In this document: positions 17,422-26,157 of the stretch, in pieces
Layout: the number at the start of each line of letters is the position of its first letter
How positions within the stretch are numbered: the stretch's first letter is position 1
From: Luteimonas sp. MC1750
GTDB lineage: Bacteria > Pseudomonadota > Gammaproteobacteria > Xanthomonadales > Xanthomonadaceae
DNA length: 64,000 nucleotides
Reading direction: 5' to 3'
NCBI RefSeq assembly: GCF_016615955.1
Contig: NZ_CP067113.1
Coordinates: 372,001-436,000 of the forward strand
Made by a program: the position numbers and the translations under genes
The notes under the pieces: model-generated
The model's database searches: none
Told to the model about the DNA's origin: nothing
The model's input: only the letters and a program-made list of their open reading frames with translations

Positions 17422-18420
17422 TCAGTGCCAGGCGCGGTGGTAGGGGCCGAGCGTGGTCTGGTGGCCTTCGGCATGTGCGGACAGCTCGCGCTGCCAGCCG
17501 GGTTGCACCGCCCACGCCGCCGGATCGGCGCGGTGGCGGTCGATGGCTGCGCGCCAGGTGCGGGTGACCGAGGCGACATAGGCCGCGCCGCGCTGGCGGC
17601 CTTCGATCTTCAGCGCCACCACGCCCGCCTGTGCCAACCGCGGCAGGAGTTCCAGGGTGTTGAGGCTGGTCGGCTCCTCGAGCGCGTGGAAGGCCTCGCC
17701 GCCGACGTCGAAGCGACCCTTGCACACGGTCGGGTACCCGGCGGGCTCGGCCGGCTCGAACCGGTCGATCAGGACGTCGTTGAGGCGCGCGGTGCGGCTG
17801 CCGTCGTCGCACTCGTCCCAGCGCACGAACCTCGCCGGCGAACACACGCCGTGGCGGTTGGGCGAGGCGCCGGTGACGTAGCTCGACAGCTGGCAGCGGC
17901 CCTCGACCATGATGCACAGGCTGCCGAAGGCGAAGACTTCGATCGCCACCGGCGCGCGCTCGCACAGGCGCTCGACCTGCTGGATCGAGAGCACGCGCGG
18001 CAGCACCGCGCGGCTGATGCCGAAGCGCTCGAAGGCGTACTGCAGCGCCGGCGCGGTGGTCGCCGATCCCTGCACCGACAGGTGCCGGGGAAGGCCGGGG
18101 TGGGTGCGCGCGGCGTAGTCGAGCACCGCCGTCTCGGCGGCGATGATCGCGTCGCAGCCGAGGGCCGCAGCGGTGTCGACCGCGGCCTCCCACTGCGCCA
18201 CGCGCGCGCTGTCGGGACAGGTGTTGAGGGCCAGGTAGACCTGCGCGCCCCTGGCATGCGCGTAGCGGATGCCGGCGGCAAGCTCCTCGTTGCTGAAGTT
18301 CAGCCCGGGGAATGCGCGCGCGTTGGTCTGGTCGCGCAGGCCGGCATAGACCGCGTTCGCGCCGGCGTCGACGGCCGCCTGCAGGGACGGCAGGTTGCCG
18401 GCGGGACAGACCAGTTGCAT
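17422..18420 (-). CDS. ubiU: O2-independent ubiquinone hydroxylation protein UbiU (U32 family)
   Basis: Partner of UbiV, 332 residues, starting MQLVCPAGNLPSLQAAVDAG as in E. coli UbiU (MELLCPAGNLPAL). The four cluster cysteines are visible: SLCIMVEGRC, GVCSPARF and YPTVCKGRFDV. The start at 18420 has GGAG six bases upstream and fits the family; a longer in-frame ATG at 18450 is less likely. Homologues belong to the U32 protease superfamily, but UbiU/V act as Fe-S hydroxylation factors. An FNR-type dyad lies 57 bp before the start, so induction under low oxygen is likely. Confidence 0.93.
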   Translation of the reverse strand: MQLVCPAGNLPSLQAAVDAGANAVYAGLRDQTNARAFPGLNFSNEELAAGIRYAHARGAQVYLALNTCPDSARVAQWEAAVDTAAALGCDAIIAAETAVLDYAARTHPGLPRHLSVQGSATTAPALQYAFERFGISRAVLPRVLSIQQVERLCERAPVAIEVFAFGSLCIMVEGRCQLSSYVTGASPNRHGVCSPARFVRWDECDDGSRTARLNDVLIDRFEPAEPAGYPTVCKGRFDVGGEAFHALEEPTSLNTLELLPRLAQAGVVALKIEGRQRGAAYVASVTRTWRAAIDRHRADPAAWAVQPGWQRELSAHAEGHQTTLGPYHRAWH

Positions 18421-18477
18421 GCGGAACTCCAGCGTCGATGAACGCGGCATCGTCGCCTCGGGGGAGCGCCGCCGTCC

Positions 18478-18491
18478 TTGACCTGGATCAG
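18478..18491 (-). promoter_or_regulatory. Putative FNR/ANR/DNR-type box upstream of ubiU
   Basis: TTGACCTGGATCAG on the plus strand; read toward ubiU it is CTGATCCAGGTCAA. It differs from the FNR consensus TTGAT-N4-ATCAA at two outer positions and resembles DNR-type boxes. It sits 57 bp before the ubiU start, leaving room for a class II promoter. A second copy with 12 of 14 identical bases lies at the same distance from ubiD. Confidence 0.6.
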
Positions 18492-18510
18492 GTCGGCGGG
18501 GTCTGCGCAC

Positions 18511-19995
18511 CTATCGCGCTGTTATCGTCGCAGCCATCACTCCGCTCCAGAGGGCGTCCACGCGCCGCTCGACATCGCGGTCGGGCACGATCGGCCGGCT
18601 CCACGCGCGGCTGGTCTCGCCCGGCAGCTTGTTGGTGGCGTCGATGCCCAGCTTGGAGCCCACGCCCGCCACAGGGCTGGCGAAGTCCAGGTAATCGATC
18701 GGGGTGTTCTCCACCAGCATCGTGTCGCGCGCCGGGTCGACGCGCGTGGATATGGCCCACACCACCTGCGACCAGTCGCGCACGTCGATGTCCTCGTCGG
18801 TGACGATCACGAACTTGGTGTAGGTGAACTGCCGCAGGTAGGACCAGACCGCCATCATGATCCGGCGCGCATGCCCCGGGTACTGCTTGCGGATCGAGAC
18901 CACGGCGATCCGGTAGGAGCAGGCTTCGGGCGGCAGGTGGAAGTCGACGATCTCCGGGAACACCTTGCGCAGGATCGGCACGAAGAGGTCGTTGAGCGCC
19001 ATCGCCAGCACCGAAGGCTCGTCGAAGGGCGCACGCCCCATGTAGCTGCCCTGGTAGATCGCGTCGCGGCGCAGGCGCATGCGTTCGATGCGCAGCACCG
19101 GGAACTGCGCGGCGGCGTTGTAGTAGCCGGTGTGGTCGCCGAAGGGGCCTTCCAGCGCGGTCTCGCCGGGATGGATCACGCCCTCCAGCACGATCTCGCT
19201 GCCGGCCGGCGCGTCCAGGCCGGTGCGCTCGCTACGCCAGGTGCGGGTGCGCTGCCCGCGCAGCAGGCCGGCGAACTCGTATTCCGACAGCGTGTCGGGA
19301 ACCGGGGCCACCGCGGCCAGCGTGGTCGCGGGATCGACGCCGATCGCCACCACCACCGGAAAGGGTTCCCCGGGCCGGTCGGCGCACCAGTCGGCGAAAT
19401 CCAGCGCGCCGCCGCGGTGCGGCAGCCAGCGCATGATCACGCGGTCCGCGCCGATCACCTGCATGCGGTAGATGCCAATGTTCTGCCGTGGCTTGCGGGT
19501 GCCGCGGGTCACCACCAGGCCGAGCGTGATCAGGCGTGCGGCGTCGCCGGGCCAGCAATGCTGGATCGGCAGGCGCGAGAGGTCGATGCCGTCGCCTTCG
19601 AGCACCTCGTCGTTGAAGTCCGCCTCGCGCACCGCCTGGGGCGCGACCAGGGCCAGCTGCGCCAGCTCCGGCCAGGTCGACAGCGCCTGCTTCAGGCTCG
19701 AGGGCCAGCGCGGCTCCTTGATCGCGGCCAGCAGCTCGCCCAGTTCGCGCAGCGAGGCCAGGGGGCGCCCGGCCAAGGCCGCCTCGATGCGCCTGCGGTG
19801 GCCGAACAGGTTGCCCAGCAGCGCGTGCCGCGCGCCGACCGGCTGCTCCATGAGCAGCGCCGGTCCTCCCTCGCGCAAGGCGCGCAGGCACAGCGCCGTC
19901 GACTCCAGCACCGGGTCTACGGGCGCCGCGACGCGCCGCAGCTGGCCGTCGCGCTCCAGTCGCGACAGGAAGGAGCGCAGGTCGTGGAAGGCCAA
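18511..19995 (-). CDS. ubiD: 3-octaprenyl-4-hydroxybenzoate carboxy-lyase UbiD
   Basis: Prenylated-FMN-dependent decarboxylase of ubiquinone synthesis, 494 residues, against 497 in E. coli. Family motifs include [12 protein letters not shown] (cofactor/metal site), [27 protein letters not shown] and the C-terminal KLGIDATNK. The reading frame has no ATG near the expected N-terminus. A TTG at 19995 gives [20 protein letters not shown], which aligns with the start of E. coli UbiD, and GGGGAT lies just before it. UbiX, which makes the cofactor, is not in the window. The gene lies upstream of ubiU/ubiV on the same strand, with an FNR-type dyad 57 bp before its start. Confidence 0.93.
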   Translation of the reverse strand: MAFHDLRSFLSRLERDGQLRRVAAPVDPVLESTALCLRALREGGPALLMEQPVGARHALLGNLFGHRRRIEAALAGRPLASLRELGELLAAIKEPRWPSSLKQALSTWPELAQLALVAPQAVREADFNDEVLEGDGIDLSRLPIQHCWPGDAARLITLGLVVTRGTRKPRQNIGIYRMQVIGADRVIMRWLPHRGGALDFADWCADRPGEPFPVVVAIGVDPATTLAAVAPVPDTLSEYEFAGLLRGQRTRTWRSERTGLDAPAGSEIVLEGVIHPGETALEGPFGDHTGYYNAAAQFPVLRIERMRLRRDAIYQGSYMGRAPFDEPSVLAMALNDLFVPILRKVFPEIVDFHLPPEACSYRIAVVSIRKQYPGHARRIMMAVWSYLRQFTYTKFVIVTDEDIDVRDWSQVVWAISTRVDPARDTMLVENTPIDYLDFASPVAGVGSKLGIDATNKLPGETSRAWSRPIVPDRDVERRVDALWSGVMAATITAR

Positions 19996-20052
19996 GCAGA
20001 TCCCCGGGGATGGTCGAGGGCGACAGGGTCGCGTCCGGGGCCGGGTCGCGCC

Positions 20053-20066
20053 CTGATCCGCGTCAA
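20053..20066. promoter_or_regulatory. Putative FNR/ANR/DNR-type box between ubiD and the CM-UbiT gene
   Basis: CTGATCCGCGTCAA, with the same half-sites as the dyad before ubiU. It lies 57 bp upstream of the ubiD start (minus strand) and 108 bp upstream of the chorismate mutase-UbiT gene (plus strand), so it could serve either or both. Confidence 0.55.
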
Positions 20067-20174
20067 GCGCGCGCCGGGCAGCGCCGGTGCGCTCGCGGTT
20101 GACCCAGGTCAGCGACGCGCCGCCCGTCCGGATGGTCTGCTGGCGCCCTGGAATCCGGGGGAGGTCGCGACGGC

Positions 20175-21014
20175 TTGGACACGGCGGCGGACGCTTCGCT
20201 GGCGCGCATGCGCATGGCGATCGGCGGCATCGACCACGCGCTGGTGCTGCTCCTGGGCGCGCGCGCGCGACTGGCCCTGCGCGTGGGACGCTGCAAGGTC
20301 CGCGCGGGTCGTCCGCTGGCCGATCCGGAGCGGGAAGCCCGCGTGCGCCAGCGCGTCGAGGCGCTCGCCAGCCGCGTCGGCCTGCCGCCGTCGACCGCGG
20401 ACGGACTCGTCGCCCTGGCCATCGCCGACGCCCGCCGCGTCCAGGGCATCGACCCGGCTCCGGCCGCCCCGGCACACGCCCCACCCACTGGAAGCCGCCA
20501 CGCCATGCAGAGCATTCACCTTCCTCCCCAGGCCGTCGCCGCGCTCCTGCGCCTGGTGCCGCCGCCCCGGCGCTGGGCGCCGCTGCTGCGCGCGCTGCCG
20601 CCGCGGCTGCAGCAGCGCCTGCTCGAGCGTGGCATGGCCGCGGTGCTGGCCACGCCGGTGGCCGATGGCAGCCTCGCCTTCATGGAGGGCCGACGCCTGG
20701 GCATCGACGTCACCGACCTCGACCTGCACTGGGTGATAGAGCTGCGCGGCGGCCGCCTGCAGGCGGTCGAGGGCGCGCCCGAGGCCAGCGTGGGCGGCAC
20801 CGCCACCGACCTGCTGCTGCTCGCCGGCCGGCTCGAGGACGCCGACACCCTGTTCTTCCAGCGCCGCCTGGTGCTGACCGGCGACGTCGAGCTTGGCCTG
20901 ACCGCGCGCAACACGCTCGAGCGCCTGCCTTGGGAATCGGTGCCGCTGGCGCTGCGCATCGGCCTGAACCGCGGGGCCCGGCTGGCGCGCGCCGCCCGAG
21001 GTGCCCGGACATGA
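20175..21014 (+). CDS. ubiT: Chorismate mutase (AroQ class)-UbiT (SCP2 domain) fusion
   Basis: A 279-residue protein in one open frame with two parts. Residues 8-92 match AroQ-class chorismate mutase: R13, an arginine in GARARLAL, K41 in VGRCK, D50-R53-E54 in ADPERE, and Q90 align with the EcCM active site, while its Ser84 is replaced by alanine. A proline/alanine linker follows. From M111 the protein is UbiT: an SCP2 lipid-binding domain with [19 protein letters not shown], needed for O2-independent ubiquinone synthesis. The TTG start at 20175 has GGGGGAGG upstream; an in-frame ATG at 20208 would cut the first helix. A separate ubiT starting at 20504 cannot be ruled out. Chorismate is also the source of the quinone ring, so the fusion may tie two branches together. 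Confidence 0.82.
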   Translation: MDTAADASLARMRMAIGGIDHALVLLLGARARLALRVGRCKVRAGRPLADPEREARVRQRVEALASRVGLPPSTADGLVALAIADARRVQGIDPAPAAPAHAPPTGSRHAMQSIHLPPQAVAALLRLVPPPRRWAPLLRALPPRLQQRLLERGMAAVLATPVADGSLAFMEGRRLGIDVTDLDLHWVIELRGGRLQAVEGAPEASVGGTATDLLLLAGRLEDADTLFFQRRLVLTGDVELGLTARNTLERLPWESVPLALRIGLNRGARLARAARGART

Positions 21015-21040
21015 AAAACCCGGCAGCCGAAGCTGCCGGG
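21014..21040 (-). terminator. Rho-independent terminator of the phasin gene
   Basis: CCCGGCAGC and GCTGCCGGG pair around a CGAA/TTCG tetraloop; on the minus strand the hairpin is followed directly by TTTTT. It abuts the stop of the convergent CM-UbiT gene and ends the phasin transcript. Confidence 0.9.
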
Positions 21041-21121
21041 TCGATGTAGACAGGCATCGCGCGGGGAGAGAGGGGCGCGCGATGCCCCGGTCCCGTTGCC
21101 GGGACCGCTGTGACGCGTCGC

Positions 21122-21520
21122 TTACTTGCGCTTGCCGGCGGCGGCGCGGGTGGCGGTCTGCACCGCGTCCTCGGCCTTGGCCTGGGCGGCTTCGACCTGG
21201 CCCTTGGCGATCTGCGCGATGGCTTCGTTGGTCGACACGGCCTGGCCGAACACTTCCTGGCCGGCGCTCACCGAGCGCTCGAGGCTCTCGCGGGCGGTCT
21301 GCACGCCCTTCGGCCACACGGCCTTCAGGCCGTCGATGTCGCGGACCTCGGCCAGCTCGCCCCAGAAGGCGAAGGCGGCGTTGGTGTTCTGCTCGAGCGT
21401 CGACAGCTGCAGGCCGAAGGCCTTCTCGGCGCTGGCCAGGGCCAGGCGGTTGACCTGGGCGGCGGTGTCGGCGAACTGGCGCGCGGTGGCGCTGAACTGC
21501 TCGTTGATGTTCTGGTACAT
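21122..21520 (-). CDS. Phasin family protein
   Basis: Helical, alanine/glutamine-rich protein of 132 residues matching the phasin family (MYQNINEQFSATARQFADT, then NTNAAFAFWGELAEV). Phasins coat polyhydroxyalkanoate granules, but many Xanthomonadaceae carry small phasin-like proteins without PHA synthase next to them, so the role is uncertain. No pha gene is in the window. AGGAG lies shortly before the ATG, and a strong terminator follows the gene, so it is probably a single-gene transcript. Confidence 0.85.
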   Translation of the reverse strand: MYQNINEQFSATARQFADTAAQVNRLALASAEKAFGLQLSTLEQNTNAAFAFWGELAEVRDIDGLKAVWPKGVQTARESLERSVSAGQEVFGQAVSTNEAIAQIAKGQVEAAQAKAEDAVQTATRAAAGKRK

Positions 21521-21665
21521 GGCGGGCTCCTGCTGGTGTCCGGCAGGGAATTGCCGGTTTGTGCGGTGCAGCATAGCCCGGCCGATGTTGCAGCGCAACA
21601 ACCGCTCGTCGGCACGTTCAGCCAGCCTCCGCCAAGCCGCCATCACCCCAACCGCAGACTCCACC

Positions 21666-21737
21666 TGTAGGAGCGGCTACAGCCGCGATAGCCGATTCGT
21701 TTCGGTAACCTCGATCGCGGCTGTAGCCGCTCCTACA
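21666..21737. repeat. REP-like inverted pair (BIME-type)
   Basis: Two copies of the dispersed 25-base element, at 21666-21690 and inverted at 21713-21737, separated by 22 bases. Together they can form a long, nearly perfect hairpin. The pair sits between phasin and queD, both leftward, and may stabilise or end the queD transcript. Confidence 0.85.
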
Positions 21738-21774
21738 GGGGGGCCTCGCCGGCCAGAAGGCCCCGCCAGAACGG

Positions 21775-22134
21775 TCATCCCGGGCCGCGATACCGACAGC
21801 CGGACGTGCAGGTCTCGTGCACCACCACTTCCGAGAGCAGCGGCAGCGCCGGCTTCAGCCGCTCCCAGATCCACGTCGCCAGCCGCTCGCTGGTCGGGTT
21901 CTCCAGCCCCGGGATGTCGTTGAGGTAGTGGTGGTCGAGCTGGTCGTACAGCGGCCGGAACGCCGCCTTGATGTCGGCGAAGTCCATGACCCAGCCGGTG
22001 TCCGCGCCCGGCTCGCCGGACACGTGCAGCTCGATCCGGAACGAATGGCCGTGCAGCCGCGCGCATTTGTGGCCCTCGGGCACGTTGGGCAGGCGGTGCG
22101 CCGACTCGATGGTGAAGACCTTGAAGATGTCCAT
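21775..22134 (-). CDS. queD: 6-carboxytetrahydropterin synthase QueD
   Basis: Enzyme of 119 residues converting 7,8-dihydroneopterin triphosphate to 6-carboxytetrahydropterin in queuosine/7-deazaguanine synthesis. Zinc ligands H13, H28 and H30 and catalytic C24 are visible in FTIESAHRL and CARLHGHSF; the C-terminal [12 protein letters not shown] carries the catalytic glutamate. Length is normal. It starts three bases after the prpF stop and is therefore in the acnD-prpF transcript, though the functions are unrelated. No queC or queE is in the window. Confidence 0.93.
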   Translation of the reverse strand: MDIFKVFTIESAHRLPNVPEGHKCARLHGHSFRIELHVSGEPGADTGWVMDFADIKAAFRPLYDQLDHHYLNDIPGLENPTSERLATWIWERLKPALPLLSEVVVHETCTSGCRYRGPG

Positions 22135-22137
22135 GGT

Positions 22138-23337
22138 TCAGCCCTCCGCCGGCACGCGCACGGTGCCTTCCATCAGCACCCGCGCGCTGCGGCTCATGAT
22201 CGCCTTGGTGGCCGTCCAGCGGCCGTCGACCTGCGCCGCCTCCGCGCCCACCCGCAGCGTGCCGGAGGGATGCCCGAAGCGCACCGCCTCGCGCGCGCCG
22301 CCGCCTGCCGCCAGGTTGACCAGGGTGCCCGGGATGGCCGCCGCGGTACCGATGGCCACCGCGCAGGTGCCCATCATCGCGTGGTGCAGCTTGCCCATCG
22401 ACAGCGCACGGACGTTGAGGTCGATGTCGCCGGCGGCGATGGCCTTGCCGCTGCTGGCGACGTAACCCTTGGGCGGCGCGACGAAGGCCACCTTGGGCGT
22501 GTGCTGGCGCGTCGCCGCCTCTTCCGGCGTCGCGATCAGGCGCATGCGCAGCGCACCGGCGACGCGGATCGCCTCCAGCGTCGCCAGCGCGGCGCGGTCC
22601 TCGTTGATCGCCGGCTGCAGCTCGGTGCCGTCGTAGCCGACGTCGGCGGCATTGATGAAGACCGTCGGGATGCCGGCCGACAGCATCGTCGCCGGCAGGG
22701 TGCCGATGCCCGGCACCTCGAGCTCGTCGACCAGGTTGCCGGTGGGAAACATCGCGCCGCCGTCGCCGTCGCCGTCGTCGTCCGACGGATCCAGGAACTC
22801 GAGCACGATCTCGGCGGCCGGGAAGGTCACGCCGTCGAGCTGGAAATCGCCGGCCTCCTGCACCTCGCCGTTGGCGATCGGCACGTGCACCATGATGGTC
22901 TTGCCGATGTTGGCCTGCCATACGCGCACCGCGAACGCGCCGTTCTCCGGCAGCCGGTCGCGCGCGATGAAGCCGTTGGCGATCGCGAACGGCCCGACCG
23001 CGGTGCTGAGGTTGCCGCAGTTGCCCGACCAGTCGACGAAGGCGGTGTCGATCGAGACCTGGCCGTAGAGGTAGTCGACGTCGTGGTCCGGCCGCGTCGA
23101 CTTCGAGATGATCACGCACTTGCTGGTCGACGAGGTCGCGCCGCCCATGCCGTCGGTGTGCTTGGCGTAGGGATCGGGCGAGCCGATCACGCGCATCAGC
23201 AGCGCGTCGCGCGCCGGGCCGGGCACGCGCGCCGCTTCGGGCAGGTCTTGGAGGCGGAAGAACACGCCCTTGGACGTGCCGCCGCGCATGTAGGTGGCAG
23301 GGATCCTCAGTTGAGGCGCGTGGGGGCGTCTGGTCAT
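22138..23337 (-). CDS. prpF: PrpF, 2-methylaconitate cis-trans isomerase (AcnD partner)
   Basis: Diaminopimelate-epimerase-fold protein of 399 residues of the 2-methylcitrate cycle. It isomerises the 2-methylaconitate made by AcnD so that propionyl-CoA can be burned through pyruvate. Signatures are PATYMRGGTSKGVFF at the N-terminus, DWSGNCGNLSTAVGPFA with the substrate cysteine/asparagine region, and AMGTCAVAIGTAAAIPGT-like sequence near residue 330 (MMGTCAVAIGTAAAIPG). It lies 110 bp after acnD on the same strand. Methylcitrate synthase (prpC) and lyase (prpB) are not in the window. Confidence 0.93.
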   Translation of the reverse strand: MTRRPHAPQLRIPATYMRGGTSKGVFFRLQDLPEAARVPGPARDALLMRVIGSPDPYAKHTDGMGGATSSTSKCVIISKSTRPDHDVDYLYGQVSIDTAFVDWSGNCGNLSTAVGPFAIANGFIARDRLPENGAFAVRVWQANIGKTIMVHVPIANGEVQEAGDFQLDGVTFPAAEIVLEFLDPSDDDGDGDGGAMFPTGNLVDELEVPGIGTLPATMLSAGIPTVFINAADVGYDGTELQPAINEDRAALATLEAIRVAGALRMRLIATPEEAATRQHTPKVAFVAPPKGYVASSGKAIAAGDIDLNVRALSMGKLHHAMMGTCAVAIGTAAAIPGTLVNLAAGGGAREAVRFGHPSGTLRVGAEAAQVDGRWTATKAIMSRSARVLMEGTVRVPAEG

Positions 23338-23447
23338 GGAAAGCGCTCGTTGGGGCTATGCGCCATTGTCCCACGGCGCCCGCGGGCGACGGCCGGGTCT
23401 GCCGGGGGTCCCACCTTCGGGGAACCCGCATCGCATGCCTTCGCCCG

Positions 23448-26063
23448 TTACGCGGCTGTCGAGGCCGCCAGGAAATCCTGCGCGAAGCGCTGCAGCACGC
23501 CGCCGGCCTCGTACACCGAGACGTCCTCGTCCGAATCCAGGCGGCAGGTGACCGGCACTTCGACGCTGGAGCCGTCGCCGCGGTTGATCGACAGCGTCAG
23601 CGTCGCACCCGGCGCCGGCGTGCCGACGACGTCGAAGGTCTCAGTGCCGTCGATGCCCAGCGTGATCCGCGTCGTACCCGGCTGGAACTCCAGCGGGAGC
23701 ACCCCCATGCCCACCAGGTTGGTGCGATGGATGCGCTCGAAGCCCTCGGCCACGATCGCCTCCACGCCCGCCAGGCGCACGCCCTTGGCCGCCCAGTCGC
23801 GGCTCGAGCCCTGACCGTAGTCGGCGCCGGCGATGATCACCAGCGGCTGGCGCCGCTCCATGTAGGTCTCGATCGCCTCCCACATGCGGGTGACCTGGCC
23901 TTCGGGCTCGACGCGCGCGAGCGAGCCCTGGCGGACGCTGCCGTCCTCGTTGCGGACCATCTCGTTCTGCAGCTTCGGGTTGGCGAAGGTCGCGCGCTGC
24001 GCGGTCAGGTGGTCGCCGCGATGGGTGGCGTAGGAGTTGAAGTCCTCTTCCGGCACGCCCATCTTCGCCAGGTACTCGCCGGCGGCGCTGGACGCCATGA
24101 TCGCGTTCGAGGGCGACAGATGATCCGTGGTGATGTTGTCGCCGAGTACGGCCAGCGGACGCATGCCGGTGAGCGAACGCTCGCCGGCGAGCGCGCCCTC
24201 CCAGTAGGGCGGGCGGCGGATGTAGGTCGACATCGGGCGCCAGTCGTACAGCGGGCTCACGCGCTCGCCGGTATCGACGTGGAGGCGGAACATCGGCTCG
24301 TAGACCTTGCGGAACTGCTCCGGCTTGACGCTGGCCTTGACCACGGCGTCGATCTCCTCGTCGCTGGGCCAGATGTCCTTGAGCGTGACCGGCTGGCCCT
24401 CGGCGTCGATGCCGAGCACGTCCTTCTCGATGTCGAAGCGCACGGTGCCGGCGATCGCGTAGGCGATCACCAGCGGCGGCGAGGCGAGGAACGCCTGCTT
24501 GGCATACGGATGGATGCGGCCGTCGAAGTTGCGGTTGCCCGACAGCACTGCCACCGCGTACAGGTCACGGTCGATCACTTCCTGCTGGATCACCGGATCC
24601 AGCGCGCCGGACATGCCGTTGCAGGTGGTGCAGGCGAAACCGACGATGCCGAAGCCCAGCTGTTCGAGCTCGGCCAACAGCTGCGCCTCTTCCAGGTACA
24701 GCTGCACCGCCCGCGAGCCCGGCGCGAGCGAGGTCTTCACCCAGGGCTTGCGCGTGAGTCCGCGCGCATTGGCATTGCGCGCCAGCAGCGCCGCGGCGAT
24801 CACGTTGCGCGGGTTCGAGGTGTTCGTGCAGCTGGTGATGGCGGCGATGATCACCGCGCCGTCGGGCAGCAGGCCTTCGGCTTCCTGCGCGCGCGCGCCG
24901 GCAAGGTCGCCGGCGATGCCGCGCTCTTCCAGCGCGCTGGTCGGCAGGCGGCGGTGCGGGTTCGACGGGCCGGCCATGTTGCGCACGACGCTGGACAGGT
25001 CGAAGTGCAGGGTGCGCTCGTACTGCGCGTCGATGAGATCGGTCACCCACAGGCCGGCGGTCTTCGCATAGGTCTCCACCAGTGCGATCTGCTCCTCGGT
25101 GCGGCCGGTGAGGCGCAGGTAGTCGAGCGTGTTGTCATCGATGAAGAACATCGCCGCGGTGGCGCCGTATTCGGGCGCCATGTTGGAAATCGTCGCGCGG
25201 TCGCCGATGGTGAGCGCGGCGGCGCCTTCGCCACGGAACTCGAGATAGGCGCCCACCACCTTCTGCTGGCGCAGGAACTCGGTCAGCGCCAGCACCACGT
25301 CGGTGGCGGTGATGCCCGGCTGCGGGCGTCCGGCCAGTTCAACCGCGACCATTTCCGGCGTGCGCATCCACGACGCGCGGCCGAGCATGACGTTCTCGGC
25401 TTCCAGACCGCCGACGCCGATCGCGATCACGCCCAGCGCGTCGACGTGCGGCGTGTGGCTGTCGGTGCCGACGCAGGTATCCGGGAAGGCCACGCCGTCC
25501 TGCGTGTAGATCACCGGCGACATCTTCTCCAGGTTGATCTGGTGCATGATCCCGTTGCCCGGCGGGATCACGTCGACATTGCGGAAGGCCTGCTTCGTCC
25601 AGTCGATGAAGTGGAAGCGATCCGCGTTGCGGCGGTCCTCGATCTCGCGGTTGCGGGTGAAGGCGTCGGGATCGAAGCCGCCGCATTCCACCGCCAGCGA
25701 GTGGTCGACGATCAGCTGCACCGGCACCACCGGATTCACCTGCGCCGGGTCACCGCCGGCATCGGCGATCGCATCGCGCAGCCCGGCCAGGTCGACCAGG
25801 GCGGTCTGCCCGAGGATGTCGTGGCAGACCACGCGCGCCGGGAACCAGGGGAAGTCGAGGTCGCGCCGGCGCTCGATGAGCTGCAGCAGGTAGTCATCGA
25901 CGCGCGCGGGGTCGGCGCGGCGGACGATGTTTTCCGCGTGCACGCGCGCCGTGTAGGGCAGGCGGGCCCAGGCGCCCGGGCGCAGGGCCTCCACCGCCTC
26001 GCGGGCGTCGACCCATTCGAGCGTGGTTCCCGGAAGGGGCTTGCGGTACTGGCTGGCGGTCAT
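23448..26063 (-). CDS. acnD: Fe/S-dependent 2-methylcitrate dehydratase AcnD
   Basis: Aconitase-family enzyme of 871 residues dehydrating 2-methylcitrate. Cluster cysteines lie in AITSCTNTSNPRNV and ACTTCNGMSG, with substrate motifs CVGTDSHTPHVDALG and YGQGSSRDWAAKG. The N-terminus MTASQYRKPLPGTTLEW matches AcnD rather than AcnA, and the prpF neighbour settles the call. An in-frame ATG eleven codons upstream (MEGPRP) is less likely. The 94-bp leader has no obvious regulator site. The Fe-S cluster would depend on carriers such as ErpA, encoded near 46.8 kb. Confidence 0.94.
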   Translation of the reverse strand: MTASQYRKPLPGTTLEWVDAREAVEALRPGAWARLPYTARVHAENIVRRADPARVDDYLLQLIERRRDLDFPWFPARVVCHDILGQTALVDLAGLRDAIADAGGDPAQVNPVVPVQLIVDHSLAVECGGFDPDAFTRNREIEDRRNADRFHFIDWTKQAFRNVDVIPPGNGIMHQINLEKMSPVIYTQDGVAFPDTCVGTDSHTPHVDALGVIAIGVGGLEAENVMLGRASWMRTPEMVAVELAGRPQPGITATDVVLALTEFLRQQKVVGAYLEFRGEGAAALTIGDRATISNMAPEYGATAAMFFIDDNTLDYLRLTGRTEEQIALVETYAKTAGLWVTDLIDAQYERTLHFDLSSVVRNMAGPSNPHRRLPTSALEERGIAGDLAGARAQEAEGLLPDGAVIIAAITSCTNTSNPRNVIAAALLARNANARGLTRKPWVKTSLAPGSRAVQLYLEEAQLLAELEQLGFGIVGFACTTCNGMSGALDPVIQQEVIDRDLYAVAVLSGNRNFDGRIHPYAKQAFLASPPLVIAYAIAGTVRFDIEKDVLGIDAEGQPVTLKDIWPSDEEIDAVVKASVKPEQFRKVYEPMFRLHVDTGERVSPLYDWRPMSTYIRRPPYWEGALAGERSLTGMRPLAVLGDNITTDHLSPSNAIMASSAAGEYLAKMGVPEEDFNSYATHRGDHLTAQRATFANPKLQNEMVRNEDGSVRQGSLARVEPEGQVTRMWEAIETYMERRQPLVIIAGADYGQGSSRDWAAKGVRLAGVEAIVAEGFERIHRTNLVGMGVLPLEFQPGTTRITLGIDGTETFDVVGTPAPGATLTLSINRGDGSSVEVPVTCRLDSDEDVSVYEAGGVLQRFAQDFLAASTAA

Positions 26064-26157
26064 GGCGGGCACGGGCGTGGGGCGGGGACCCTCCATTGTA
26101 TCGCCGTGCGCCGGCTTGCCCTGGATCCTGGTGTCGTGAGCGATCGGGTGCCGCCGG

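Noticed and set aside
23448..26063. Aconitase A (AcnA) as the identity of this gene
   Set aside because: The N-terminus and the adjoining prpF fit AcnD of the methylcitrate cycle.
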